Source of the DNA: an uncultured Bacteroidota bacterium
Lineage (GTDB): Bacteria; Bacteroidota; Bacteroidia; Bacteroidales; WCHB1-69
Length of the DNA: 63,457 nucleotides
Direction of reading: 5' to 3'
NCBI GenBank assembly: GCA_902802755.1
Contig: CADCNH010000006.1
Span: forward strand, 1-63,457
The notes under the pieces are model-generated. The model was given only the letters and a program-made list of their open reading frames with translations. It ran no database searches and had not been told where the DNA came from. The position numbers and the translations under genes are program-made. Of this stretch, positions 9,144 through 18,109 are shown piece by piece (positions within the stretch are counted from its first letter, which is position 1; each line of letters opens with the position of its first letter).

Positions 9144-9752
9144 TCAGTACTCCTTCCTATTATTGGGCTTTCCCAGGGTGAATATCCCGTCGCTGAGGGG
9201 CGAGAGCACGTATAGGCCATTGCGTAACGCATATTTGTCGGAGCCGTTGGCAAAACGCATAGCGGCAATAGCCAGATAAATTGTCTTTCCTTCGAACTCG
9301 TGGAATATTTCCTTGAAACGCTTCATCTGTTTGAGAAAGTAATCCACGTCCTTTTTGAAGCAGGTGGTTTTCACCTCCACGGCCATAGCCACTGTTTTGT
9401 TGCACAATAGCACATCTACCTCAATTTCTTCCTCTTCTTTTCTTCCGTGACGGGGCCCTTCATAAATGTGATCTATGCCTATTCCTTCTTTCTTGAATAT
9501 TTCCAATGCCGCAGGCTTGCACAGGTCCTCTATCATCTTGCCGAATTCATTTGTGAAACCTCCGTAATTCTTGTTGATTTCCTGTATCTGCTTTTCAGTT
9601 TTTTCGTATGTCTCTTTCAGATATCTCCCTGTTTCTTCATGTATTTCTTTTATCCTGCGGTCAGTTTCTTTCATCTGTTTTGAGGTGGCAAGAATCATGG
9701 CATGCAGTTCAGACCACGAGGGGTTGAGTTGTTGTAATGTGTTATCGTTCAT
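9144..9752 (-). CDS. PD-(D/E)XK nuclease-like protein of unknown function
   Basis: 202-aa protein: a charged coiled coil (about residues 20-70, repeated KET/REI heptads) followed by a restriction-endonuclease-like core. Visible core residues are the Asp in EIEVDVLL and VEVKTTCF, the typical D...ExK signature. Similar coiled-coil plus nuclease proteins (DUF3782-like) are common and scattered in Bacteroidota and archaea without assigned function. It has its own TATCTTTG promoter. Defence or DNA repair is possible but unproven. Confidence 0.6.
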   Translation of the reverse strand: MNDNTLQQLNPSWSELHAMILATSKQMKETDRRIKEIHEETGRYLKETYEKTEKQIQEINKNYGGFTNEFGKMIEDLCKPAALEIFKKEGIGIDHIYEGPRHGRKEEEEIEVDVLLCNKTVAMAVEVKTTCFKKDVDYFLKQMKRFKEIFHEFEGKTIYLAIAAMRFANGSDKYALRNGLYVLSPLSDGIFTLGKPNNRKEY

Positions 9753-9823
9753 AATTTTATTGATTTAGTATTATGTCATCGAAGACAATGTATTTACCTT
9801 CTGATGCTGAATTTTCTACGCTG

Positions 9824-9831
9824 CAAAGATA
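9824..9831 (-). promoter_or_regulatory. -7 element for the PD-(D/E)XK gene
   Basis: Minus-strand TATCTTTG about 70 bp before the ATG. No clean -33 TTG is seen at the usual distance. Confidence 0.4.
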
Positions 9832-9954
9832 ATAAAATTTTTATTATAAAACTAAATTGTTGAAAAAAATTGATAAAAATATATCTATATTTGATTTTTG
9901 AACAGATAGGCTGTGCAAAAACTCCGACCTGTAAGGTTGAAAAATCTTCAGCGC

Positions 9955-10140
9955 TTTGTTTATAATTTGAGAATTTAATGTAACTTTGCAAGTTCTACCA
10001 TTTATTCGGTACGCTACCATACTCATCTTCATCACCCCACACTGCGCACTATCGTGCTTGTACGGGGTTAAGAGGATATTGTGCCTTCGGTACATTTATT
10101 TCGTGAATTTTAGATTGGAACACCATTTTTTAAATATCTA
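9955..10140 (+). ncRNA. Possible small RNA upstream of ispD
   Basis: A plus-strand promoter (TTTG 9955-9958, 22-nt spacer, TAACTTTG 9981-9988) reads into a segment with a nested hairpin: CCCC...GGGG enclosing GCAC-TATC-GTGC around 10035-10067. Two GGTAC words flank it, and a T-run follows near 10127. There is no open frame on this strand. It could also be a remnant of a repeat or a long ispD leader. Confidence 0.3.
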
Positions 10141-10141
10141 A

Positions 10142-10170
10142 TTTGCACAGCAAATATTTCCGTATTTTTG
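10142..10170 (+). promoter_or_regulatory. Promoter of ispD-wecB
   Basis: TTTG at 10142-10145, a 17-nt spacer and TATTTTTG at 10163-10170, 46 bp before the ispD ATG. Confidence 0.5.
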
Positions 10171-10216
10171 CAAAATATAATTATTCAGTTTTTTCTGAAT
10201 ATAAAATATTGATAGT

Positions 10217-10900
10217 ATGAACATTGCGGTGATTTTGGCAGCGGGAAGCGGCAAGCGGATGGGCATGGAAACCCCGAAGCAGTTTGTGGAGGTCAATGGA
10301 AAATTGGTCATTGAGTATTCTTTGGCCACTTTTCAGGCTCATCCCGATATAGATGAAATCGCCGTGGTGACCTCTGAGGCGTATTTGCCGCTGATGAACG
10401 ATTTGAGAGACAGCGGCTTGTACTCCAAGTGGAAAAAAGTGTTGCAGGGAGGAGCGGAACGCTACCAGTCCTCATTGGCCGCTATTCAGGCATACGGGGA
10501 TAATCCGGATGATATCCTGCTGATTCATGATGCGGCCCGGCCTTTGGTTTCCACAGCTGTGATTACCAAAGTGCTGGAAAACATGCAATATGCCAATGCG
10601 GCGGTGGTGGCAGTGCCAGCCAGCGATACAGTACTTCATTCTTATGATAATAAGCATATCGCTGACATACCTCCACGTAAGGAAATGTATTATGCCCAAA
10701 CCCCGCAGGCCTTCAGGGTGAAAACCATTCAGCGGGCTTTCGAATTGGGTCTTCAGGATGCGTGTTTCAATCCCACTGATGACAGCGGAGTGGTGCTTCG
10801 TTATTTACCGGAAGAGCCAGTTGTGATAGTGGAAGGAGAGTCTAAAAATAGAAAAATCACCTATCAGGACGATTTGCTGTGGTTGTCCTCACAAATTTAA
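10217..10900 (+). CDS. ispD: 2-C-methyl-D-erythritol 4-phosphate cytidylyltransferase IspD
   Basis: Third step of the MEP isoprenoid pathway: CTP plus MEP gives CDP-ME. The 227-aa protein has the nucleotide-binding loop LAAGSGKRMG (about residues 7-16), the HDAARPLV motif, and the DDSGVVLRY and VEGESKNRKIT segments typical of IspD. Length is normal. It is followed after 11 bp by wecB and probably shares its promoter. The related bacterial TarI enzymes also match this fold, but the neighbouring gene gives no sign of ribitol metabolism. Confidence 0.92.
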   Translation: MNIAVILAAGSGKRMGMETPKQFVEVNGKLVIEYSLATFQAHPDIDEIAVVTSEAYLPLMNDLRDSGLYSKWKKVLQGGAERYQSSLAAIQAYGDNPDDILLIHDAARPLVSTAVITKVLENMQYANAAVVAVPASDTVLHSYDNKHIADIPPRKEMYYAQTPQAFRVKTIQRAFELGLQDACFNPTDDSGVVLRYLPEEPVVIVEGESKNRKITYQDDLLWLSSQI

Positions 10901-10911
10901 AATAGTTGAAC

Positions 10912-11985
10912 ATGAAAAAGATAGTGTCGATTGTGGGGGCGCGTCCCCAGTTTGTGAAGGCGGCGGTGGTAAGCAGACAGTGGGCCTCGATGTCCGATGT
11001 GCAAGAGGTGCTGGTACATACTGGACAGCATTTCGACGATAATATGTCGGAGCTGTTCTTCCGGGAAATGTCCATTCCGCAACCCAAATACAACCTGGGA
11101 GTCAACAATTTGGAGAATGCCGATATGACGTCCCTGATGATGGAACGGCTGGAGCCTGTGTTACTTCAAGAAAAGCCTGATTTTGTGGTGGTTTTCGGGG
11201 ATACCAATTCCACTTTGGCAGGGGCCAGAACAGCGAAGAACTTGAGCATAAAATTGGCACATGTTGAGTCGGGACTGCGTTCCTACAATATGGAAATGCC
11301 TGAGGAACACAACCGCATGGAGACTGACCGTTTGAGTGATGTGCTTTTCTGTCCGACCCAAACAGCAGTGGAAAATCTTCAGAAGGAAAATATTGATAAT
11401 AAAAAAAATAAGATAGTTCTGTCGGGTGATGTGATGTATGATGCGGCCTTGTTTTATGCGGCATCAGCACGGAAACCACAGCTTGATTTAGCCAGGGAAT
11501 TCCTGTTGGCCAGTGTGCATCGGGCCGAAAATACCAATCATCCGGAAGCGTTGCTTTCTATTTTTGCGGCGCTGGAAACCTTGGCCCAAGATAGGCAGCT
11601 GGTATTGCCTTTGCATCCTCGCACCCGGGCGAAGTTGGCAGAATTGAGTTATGATTTTGACCATTCCAATATCACATTTATTGCACCGGTGGGTTATTTC
11701 GAAATGCTGTATCTTTTGCAGCATTGCCGTTTAGTGCTGACCGATAGTGGAGGCTTGCAGAAAGAGGCGTATTTCTTTGGCAAGCAGTGTGTTACTTTGC
11801 GCAACGAAACCGAATGGGTGGAGCTGGTACAGCAGGAGGTGAATGTCCTGGCCGGCACAACAAAAGAGAAAATCATCCATTGTGTCCAGCAAAGTTTGTC
11901 ACAGCAGATGATTTTCCCGTCCTCTTTATATGGCGACGGCCACGCCGCCGAAAAAATCACGCAGACTTTATCACTTTTAATGTAG
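10912..11985 (+). CDS. wecB: UDP-N-acetylglucosamine 2-epimerase (non-hydrolysing)
   Basis: Converts UDP-GlcNAc to UDP-ManNAc for surface polysaccharides. GT-B-like fold: VGARPQFVKAA near the start, TGQHFDDNMS, VFGDTNSTLAGA, HVESGLRSYN, HRAENT and TDSGGLQKEA are all present in family order. The chosen start is the second Met (MKKIV), giving 357 aa; an upstream Met at 10906 adds two residues. Its 3' end overlaps the convergent T9SS client gene by 29 bp. No other polysaccharide genes adjoin it. Confidence 0.93.
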   Translation: MKKIVSIVGARPQFVKAAVVSRQWASMSDVQEVLVHTGQHFDDNMSELFFREMSIPQPKYNLGVNNLENADMTSLMMERLEPVLLQEKPDFVVVFGDTNSTLAGARTAKNLSIKLAHVESGLRSYNMEMPEEHNRMETDRLSDVLFCPTQTAVENLQKENIDNKKNKIVLSGDVMYDAALFYAASARKPQLDLAREFLLASVHRAENTNHPEALLSIFAALETLAQDRQLVLPLHPRTRAKLAELSYDFDHSNITFIAPVGYFEMLYLLQHCRLVLTDSGGLQKEAYFFGKQCVTLRNETEWVELVQQEVNVLAGTTKEKIIHCVQQSLSQQMIFPSSLYGDGHAAEKITQTLSLLM

Positions 11986-14851
11986 AGCTTTGCCCATTGT
12001 CTAAATACAAGCGGATAAAATACATGCCATTGGGATATTCCGTCAGATCAATAGTAAAGTTCGAGTCTTCTATTTTGTTTTCTATCAATACTTTGCCATA
12101 GATATCAAATACTTGGATTTTCGTTCCTGTCAATTGTTCATTATTCATTGTTAATTGCACATTGATCACCCCTGATGTGGGATTTGGTCCTATGGTAGCG
12201 TCAATTAACTGGGTTTCGCCTATGCTGTTTTGGGAAACATTCAAAATTTTCATGACATTCTGAGCTGGATAGTAATTGTCGTTGCCTGACTGGCTGGCCG
12301 TGATGATGGCTTGTCCCGCATTCATGAGCAATAGTACGCTGCCATTGACGGTGGCTACATTCTCGTCGCTGCAAGTGTAACTTACTGGTAGTCCCGATGT
12401 GGCGGTGGCAGTAAGCACAAGGTAAGCGTCGCTCAAAATGACATTTAACTCCTGATTCCATGAAATGGATTGCTCTTGCATGATAGGGGTATTTTCAGTA
12501 ACATTCAGCACTTTCATCACATTTTGTGCTGGCAGATAGTTGTCGTTGCCAGCTTGGCTTGCCGTGATAATAGCTTGGCCCACACCTGTGAGAACAAGGA
12601 TATTGCCATTAATTATGGCCACATTTTCATCACTACAGCTGTAGCTAACTGGCAAGCCCGACGAAGCGGTGGCTGATAGGGTTAGCATTCCATCTGATAA
12701 GTTCACGGAAAGATTTTGCTCCCAAGAAATTGTTTGCGGTTGAGGTTCTTCACCGCCAGCTTCATTCACGGTCAGTATTTTAACCACTGAAGGAGCAGGA
12801 TGATAATAGGCATTGCCAGCCTGTGAGGCGGTGATGACGGCCTGCCCAACTCCTAACAAGGTGAGGACATTGCCGTTGACGATAGCGATATTCTCATCAC
12901 TGCAGGTATAGCTTACAGGCAAACTTGACGAAGCAGTAGCCGTCAATTCCAACGTGCCATCATTGATATTGGCGGTCAGGGTTTGGTTCCAGCTGATGCT
13001 TTGGTCAAGGACAGGGGCGGACACATTCAGGATGAGGCTCACATCCGCGGCGGGTTGATACAAGGTGCTGCCAGCTTGTGAGGCCGTGATTAGGGCTGCA
13101 CCCACACCAACGACAAACAGCGTGTCATTACTGAGATAGGCAATGGTTTCATCGCTACTGCTATAACTCACAGGCAAACCAGATGTAGCGGTGGCGGTCA
13201 GTTTGATGGGGGCATCTCCTAAAGTGGCGGATAACGTTTGGTTCCAGATAATTGCCTGGCTCATGGTGGTTTGCGTACACTCGTAGGCTCCTATGTCAGC
13301 AATATTATTGAAAATACGGGGGTTGCCATCCATGTCGGTGTCGGGCAGGTAGGTGATGAAGGCGGTATTGGGGTCGCCGGCATCCACTAAGGGAGAATTA
13401 GGCTGCACGTGCCAGTCGGCATTGAGATTCGAGTAATCTGTGGAAATGGTGTTGGCACCTACCATAGACGATGGTGCAACGAACATTGGTTGTGTCAATG
13501 AGTCCAACACAATGTTGGTGCTGTCAGCGGCGAAAATATTGTCTGGGTTCGTTGGACATGCGCAATAAGTGTAGGGGAGAGTATAATTGTTGGACCATGA
13601 TAAATTGGAGTTTTCACCGCCGCGTTTGTTGTTCGCTGCCACCGTATTCTTGACGGTCGCCGCTTTGGTGGTACGGATACCACCGGTTCCGCTGGTGTTA
13701 GTGGTCTGTGCCAAATTGTTGGTCACCACGCAGTTGGTCATATTTAATCGTCCTACAGGATAGCCAGCGTAGGAACTTGACGTCGATCCGTTGGCATACG
13801 TTACCACTCCGCCTGTCACATCAATTCCTTCAGTGGAAATTGCACTGTTGTTGGCAATCACACTGCCAATGATGTGGGTGCTATGGGTGTAAATGCTGAT
13901 ACCGCCGGCAATGTAAGGTCGATAGTCTTCACTGCTGGCTGTGGAGGCTGTGGAGTAAACGATGTTGTCGATGATACGCGAATTGATGATTCTCCATTCA
14001 TTCCTCGTTTGGTTGTATGAGAAATTGTTGCTCTGTGTAAGGATGCCTCCTGCCTTGGCGTTCAGCCCGGAAGCGGTGTTCTTTGTGATATCGCAGTTGT
14101 TGACGATGATGGTGCTGTAGGGTACTATATAAGCTGCGTTGAATCTCATACCACCGAACACAGAGCCAGTGTTCTCTGTGATTACACAATTTGTGAATTC
14201 GTAAGTGGCACCGTAGGTTTGTCCACCGCTATACATGCTTACACCGCCATTGGTGGTGTTTCCTGAAATCTTGCAATCAGATACTTTGAATGTGGCTTGA
14301 TAGTATGAATTGCTATAAGACATCCCCAGATACAAACCGCATGCATTGTCGGTCATAGTACAATTGGAAATAGTATAGGTGTTGTTGGCTTCGCTGTAAA
14401 CACCATATTGATTGCCACCTTTCACATAAAAACCGTCAAAATCGACAGGCCTGCAATTGTAGGAGTTGTTGTAGTACATGTAGCCATTGATGGAAACCGC
14501 ATAATTGTTGCTGTGCTGTGCGTCGATAACAGAGCTCGAGCTGTCGGAAGCAATGCCGTAAGTGAGGGCCTGCCGCTCATAAAGGTGGCTCTCTGTTCCG
14601 GCAAAACCACCATACACATGCGTGCTGCTCTTGATGGTGCAGGCAGGATAGGTGCCCACCGCCACAAATACAGAGTCATTGTTCGGTGAGGTAATTAGAG
14701 CCATAGCTCCGTTGATGGTGGCTTTGGCCGTAGCCCATGAAAGTCCGTTGTTGCTGTCATCTCCACTGTTGGAGACGAAATAAGTGGTTTGTGCGGAGAT
14801 GGTTAGACTGGAAAGAATAGTCAAAATAAGTGTGAGGAGTTTTTCTTTCAT
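11957..14851 (-). CDS. T9SS client: beta-helix protein with four Ig-like repeats
   Basis: Secreted surface protein of about 964 aa. The start is placed at MKEKLLTL because a signal peptide ending in TISAQ follows; an in-frame Met 19 codons upstream adds an unlikely charged extension. Residues about 25-540 form a right-handed beta-helix of the 'choice-of-anchor Q' type, with many asparagine ladders and ending in DIGAYEC. Four bacterial Ig-like repeats of about 85 aa follow, each with SYSCSDE or SYTCSDE and GVGQAIITASQAG. The last 70 residues are a T9SS type A sorting domain (IGPNPTSGVINV...YPNGMYFIRL). Function unknown; adhesion or glycan binding is plausible. Confidence 0.85.
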   Translation of the reverse strand: MKEKLLTLILTILSSLTISAQTTYFVSNSGDDSNNGLSWATAKATINGAMALITSPNNDSVFVAVGTYPACTIKSSTHVYGGFAGTESHLYERQALTYGIASDSSSSVIDAQHSNNYAVSINGYMYYNNSYNCRPVDFDGFYVKGGNQYGVYSEANNTYTISNCTMTDNACGLYLGMSYSNSYYQATFKVSDCKISGNTTNGGVSMYSGGQTYGATYEFTNCVITENTGSVFGGMRFNAAYIVPYSTIIVNNCDITKNTASGLNAKAGGILTQSNNFSYNQTRNEWRIINSRIIDNIVYSTASTASSEDYRPYIAGGISIYTHSTHIIGSVIANNSAISTEGIDVTGGVVTYANGSTSSSYAGYPVGRLNMTNCVVTNNLAQTTNTSGTGGIRTTKAATVKNTVAANNKRGGENSNLSWSNNYTLPYTYCACPTNPDNIFAADSTNIVLDSLTQPMFVAPSSMVGANTISTDYSNLNADWHVQPNSPLVDAGDPNTAFITYLPDTDMDGNPRIFNNIADIGAYECTQTTMSQAIIWNQTLSATLGDAPIKLTATATSGLPVSYSSSDETIAYLSNDTLFVVGVGAALITASQAGSTLYQPAADVSLILNVSAPVLDQSISWNQTLTANINDGTLELTATASSSLPVSYTCSDENIAIVNGNVLTLLGVGQAVITASQAGNAYYHPAPSVVKILTVNEAGGEEPQPQTISWEQNLSVNLSDGMLTLSATASSGLPVSYSCSDENVAIINGNILVLTGVGQAIITASQAGNDNYLPAQNVMKVLNVTENTPIMQEQSISWNQELNVILSDAYLVLTATATSGLPVSYTCSDENVATVNGSVLLLMNAGQAIITASQSGNDNYYPAQNVMKILNVSQNSIGETQLIDATIGPNPTSGVINVQLTMNNEQLTGTKIQVFDIYGKVLIENKIEDSNFTIDLTEYPNGMYFIRLYLDNGQSSTLKVIKSA

Positions 14852-15106
14852 AGTTTTAGTATTTTTGGTTTTATTAATTTTGTCGATACTATTTCTATAA
14901 AAAAACAAGTCTGCTAAATATGAAGGCTTGTTGTATTAATAAGATTTGCAAAAATACGAAAAACTTTTCATTTTTTCACCCCGCTATTTTGTAAAATGCT
15001 AATATTTAATCGTTTATATAAAATTCAAACCTCAAGAATATATTCATACCCCTGAGATTTGAATTCTTGAATTTTTTTTCTTGAAGAAGAAATTTGATAA
15101 AATTTC

Positions 15107-16708
15107 CTATTGCAGTTTGAAACTGATTGGGATGGCGAAACTAACTCGTACTTTTTTGCCGTTTTGCATGCCGGGTTTCCATTTGGGCATGGCTTTGATT
15201 ACTCTCAAAGCTTCTTCGTCGCAGCCGCCACCAATGCCTTTCACGACTTTAACATCGGAGATACTTCCGCTCTTTTCCACAATAAATGAGACCAACACTC
15301 TGCCTTGGATTTTTTTATCCTTGGCTTGATCCGGATATTGGAGGTTTTCGGAAAGATATTTCATCATGGCTTCCATTCCGCCAGGGTATTCAGGCATGAC
15401 CTCGGGTTTGTTGTAAACGCTGTCCTTTTCTTCAGCGGGAAAAGTTATCTTGATTTTGAGGTCGTTGGAACTGACTTTTGTCTCATTGTTTTTCCCCGTA
15501 GAAATGGAGAAAGGCTCAACGTTGTAGGTAATGCCGTCATCACTATTTTTCTCTTCATTCATCTGGATGTGTTTGTTGGCAGTGCCATCCGCATTGTAGT
15601 TGGTAATGGTGATTTGTTTATGCGACTCGTTTGTGACAGGGTCGATAACCTCTGTAGTCTCGAATTTAAGGTAAGAACCGTCTTCGTTATTAATTATAGT
15701 ATTTTCGAATTGCGGAACACCGTAGTCATCAAAGAGTTGGACAGGGTCCGTTCCCTTTGTGGAAGAATTTTCAGCGGCTGTTTGTCCCTGTGCCGTCACT
15801 TTGGGGCTGGCGACCAACAACGCCGCTAATACAGGCATGATGACCAGTAGCCTCCACCAGAGACGTCTGGTCTTTTCGTTACTTGTAATCATCTTGATTC
15901 TTTTTTTGGTGAATAATAAATTGAAGTTATTGCTCATGTCGCTGAAATTGACGGCCGTGCACTGCTGTAAAATCAGATACATGTATTTTCCTTTGTCAGC
16001 GCCTCCGTGAAGTACTTCATGGTCGGCGGCATATTCATGAATCAGTTGTAAGTCTTTTTTATACAGATAGATAAAGGGATTGAACCATTGCAGTATCATC
16101 ATCAATTCAGTAAAAAGGATATCGACGGAATGATGCTGGTTGATATGGCTCAACTCATGCCGGAGAATATCAGGGGATATGTTTTTATCGGGGAAATAGG
16201 CATAATGCAGGAAAGAAAAGGCATCGTTGTCGCTATGTGTGTAAACCAGGGTATAACCGTCCCTCTTTTCTTTGGGGGAGCGAAGGGTTAAAATGCTTAT
16301 CTTCAATATTTTGGTTAAGAATTTAAGGAAACTTACGATAACTCCCGCAAGATACAAAAAGCCAATTATTTGCCAAAGACTGGAATTTGAGTTGGCAGGA
16401 CCGGTGATATTACTTGCTGCCGCTTGCCCCTCAGGGGTTATGCCGTTGGGAGTGATGGTGATTTCGTTCAGCATGAAGATGTTGGAAAACCATTGCTCTT
16501 GGGTTCTTGCGGCAAGGGCGGAGCTGTGGCTGAACAGGGTGCCAAAAAGGGGTAGCGCAAGGCCGAACAGCATGGCCGTCAGCAGGAAAAAACGGTTGAA
16601 CTGGAAACTCTTGCTATTGGCAAACAACAGTCGATAGCACAGCCATAGTACCATCAGGGCGATGGAGCATGGCAAGAGGTAAACTAAAATAAAGACTTGT
16701 GCGTTCAT
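15107..16708 (-). CDS. BlaR1-type M56 metallopeptidase with C-terminal TonB domain
   Basis: Membrane sensor-protease of 533 aa. It has four predicted transmembrane helices (near residues 8-27, 36-57, 112-133 and 288-308), the cytoplasmic M56 zinc site in RHELSHINQHH, and the downstream EYAADHE glutamate. The C-terminal 95 residues are a TonB C-terminal domain (MPEYPGGMEAMMKYL ... VRVSFAIPISF) placed in the periplasm. This fusion is a Bacteroidota form of BlaR1/MecR1. Its start codon overlaps the stop of the BlaI-like gene (ATGA), so they form one operon. The signal sensed is unknown; there is no beta-lactamase gene in the window. Confidence 0.9.
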   Translation of the reverse strand: MNAQVFILVYLLPCSIALMVLWLCYRLLFANSKSFQFNRFFLLTAMLFGLALPLFGTLFSHSSALAARTQEQWFSNIFMLNEITITPNGITPEGQAAASNITGPANSNSSLWQIIGFLYLAGVIVSFLKFLTKILKISILTLRSPKEKRDGYTLVYTHSDNDAFSFLHYAYFPDKNISPDILRHELSHINQHHSVDILFTELMMILQWFNPFIYLYKKDLQLIHEYAADHEVLHGGADKGKYMYLILQQCTAVNFSDMSNNFNLLFTKKRIKMITSNEKTRRLWWRLLVIMPVLAALLVASPKVTAQGQTAAENSSTKGTDPVQLFDDYGVPQFENTIINNEDGSYLKFETTEVIDPVTNESHKQITITNYNADGTANKHIQMNEEKNSDDGITYNVEPFSISTGKNNETKVSSNDLKIKITFPAEEKDSVYNKPEVMPEYPGGMEAMMKYLSENLQYPDQAKDKKIQGRVLVSFIVEKSGSISDVKVVKGIGGGCDEEALRVIKAMPKWKPGMQNGKKVRVSFAIPISFKLQ

Positions 16709-17088
16709 GCTCTTTTGTTTTTTTCGTTATGAATGGCTTCATCGATAAGGCTCTTCAGGGCTTCGAGTTCCTCGAGCTTAAAGTTCTCTTTTTTGGCGAA
16801 GGCTGATACCAGGTCAAGGTAGGAGTTGTTGAAGTATCGCTCCACCACGCTGCCTAAAAAGTGCTTGGAGTATTCCTCTTTGCTGATAATGGCTTGGTAG
16901 CGGTGGAAACGGCAGAAGGTTTCGTGTTTCACAAACCCCTTGGCTTCCAGTATTTTGATGGTGGTCAGTACGGTGTTATAGGCAGGTTTCGGTTCAGGAT
17001 AGGCTGCCATAATCTCGTTGGCAAAACCCTGTCCGATTTTCCAGATCACTTGCATCACTTGCTCTTCCGCTTTGGTCAGTTCTTTCAT
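16705..17088 (-). CDS. BlaI/MecI/CopY-type repressor
   Basis: 127-aa winged-helix repressor. The start is placed at MKELTKAEEQVMQVIW, the conserved family N-terminus; the frame stays open 35 codons further upstream, but that extension is unlike the family. The recognition helix region reads AYNTVLTTIKILEAKGFV, and the C-terminal half is the dimerisation domain normally cut by the partner protease. It is followed with a 4-base overlap by the M56 sensor gene and presumably represses both. The operator cannot be defined, but the 17180-17286 leader is AT-rich with a CAAAGATA (TATCTTTG) element at 17191-17198. Confidence 0.92.
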   Translation of the reverse strand: MKELTKAEEQVMQVIWKIGQGFANEIMAAYPEPKPAYNTVLTTIKILEAKGFVKHETFCRFHRYQAIISKEEYSKHFLGSVVERYFNNSYLDLVSAFAKKENFKLEELEALKSLIDEAIHNEKNKRA

Positions 17089-17286
17089 ACTAAGGTATTT
17101 TGATATTTTTATATCCCCCAGACTTCCGTCTGGGGTTATTGAGATTTCGCCTCTTCGAGGCTCCCCAACATTCACTTTAAAACAACGCTGCAAAGATACA
17201 AATTATTTTTCGTTAATCAACTAAAAAATTAGTTTAATAACGAAAATAATTCTAAAGTATTGTAATATAGTGAAATAAAATTACAA

Positions 17287-17868
17287 TTATCTCCACTGCA
17301 GGGTATTCACCAGCTGCAAAAGGTCGTTGCGGAGGTAGTCGATAACGGGCTGGATGGAGTCGTTGTTGGGTGGGAAATTGAAATACAGCGAGCCTCGCAG
17401 GAAATGATAGCTGCTGTCGCTGACCCAGAATTGGAAAGGAGTGGCCACATCAGAGCCTTCAATATCATAGATCTGTCCGAACATACGGCTTTCGGGATCG
17501 CTGATAATGGAATATTCCACATCATCGGCTTTCACATAATGGAATTGCACCATCTCGCGCTCCTGTACCATCCTGTCCCTCAGGTTTCCATGCATGGGGA
17601 AATAGGTCATCTTCAGCTCTGCGGCAAATTGGGGATACTGGAGGTCAATCCAAATCTTGCCGGAATCTTTGGGAGTGATGACAGCTTGGGCATGTTTCGA
17701 CACCTCCATGGTGAAGGGCAGGGTGGTGTCCAACAGGGTATATTCAGCCTTGGGCAGGTCAATACGGAAATAGCCTTTCGGCTTGGGCGCAATCTGTTCG
17801 TTCTTATGGCCGCACGCCCCTGACAGCAGCAGAGTGAGAAGCAGAGCTAGGATTATGTTGTGTTTCAT
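17287..17868 (-). CDS. gldD: Gliding motility lipoprotein GldD
   Basis: GldD is an accessory lipoprotein needed for gliding and T9SS function in Flavobacterium. The 193-aa protein has a lipoprotein signal (LLLSGAC, Cys19), the family hallmark PKPKGYFRIDLP right after it, and the conserved VEYSIISDPESRMFGQIYDIEGSDVATPFQFW region (given here only as a landmark by its central part SDVATPFQFW near residue 140). Length matches the family. In Flavobacterium gldD sits near ssb and gldE; here it is alone, downstream of mutS2 and an intergenic repeat cluster. Confidence 0.9.
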   Translation of the reverse strand: MKHNIILALLLTLLLSGACGHKNEQIAPKPKGYFRIDLPKAEYTLLDTTLPFTMEVSKHAQAVITPKDSGKIWIDLQYPQFAAELKMTYFPMHGNLRDRMVQEREMVQFHYVKADDVEYSIISDPESRMFGQIYDIEGSDVATPFQFWVSDSSYHFLRGSLYFNFPPNNDSIQPVIDYLRNDLLQLVNTLQWR

Positions 17869-17914
17869 GATGTTCGTTATTATAATTCAAAATTCAAAGT
17901 TCAAAATTCAAAAT

Positions 17915-17960
17915 CACTACCCCGGCCTTCGGCCACCCCTTCTACAAGAAGGGGAATTTA
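17915..17960 (-). repeat. GGCC-hairpin repeat, short form
   Basis: Read on the minus strand it begins AATTCCCCTTCT, forms an 8-bp stem (CCCCTTCT/AGAAGGGG; stem bases 17936-17943 and 17947-17954 on the plus strand), then a GGCC-GAA-GGCC hairpin and ends GGGGTAGTG. The longer copies at 53427-53548 and 58755-58877 share both ends. Confidence 0.7.
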
Positions 17961-17976
17961 TCATTAGCACATTTAA

Positions 17977-18050
17977 ACTCCCCTCGAGCACGAAGTGCGA
18001 GACTCCCCTTGAGTGCAGCGAAACTCCCCTTGGGCGAAGCCCAACTCCCC
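17977..18050. repeat. CTCCCC mini-hairpin array (three units)
   Basis: Four CTCCCC blocks separate three short hairpins: GCAC-GAA-GTGC (flanked by CTCGA and GAG), a CTGCACTC-like unit, and TTGGGC-GAA-GCCCAA (perfect 6-bp stem). Same family as 35150-35223, 53658-53710 and 61676-61756. It lies between mutS2 and gldD, with TTAACTGTTAACT words at 18068-18108. Confidence 0.75.
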
Positions 18051-18109
18051 ATTCCAGTATCATCTATTCTCCTCATTAACTGTTAATTATTAATTGTTAA
18101 CTGTTAACT

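Larger units (their letters stand above)
9753..10216. other. 464-bp divergent intergenic region before ispD
   Basis: Holds a minus-strand promoter for the nuclease-like gene (9824-9831), two plus-strand TAnnTTTG elements (9981-9988 and 10163-10170), and between them a possible short structured transcript. No credible protein frame is seen. Confidence 0.6.

Noticed and set aside
14852..14908. 19-codon N-terminal extension of the beta-helix T9SS client
   Set aside because: The downstream Met starts a clean signal peptide; the extension is charged and lies in the leader.
17089..17193. 35-codon N-terminal extension of the BlaI-like repressor
   Set aside because: The conserved family N-terminus begins at MKELTKAEEQ; the extension lies over a -7 promoter element.
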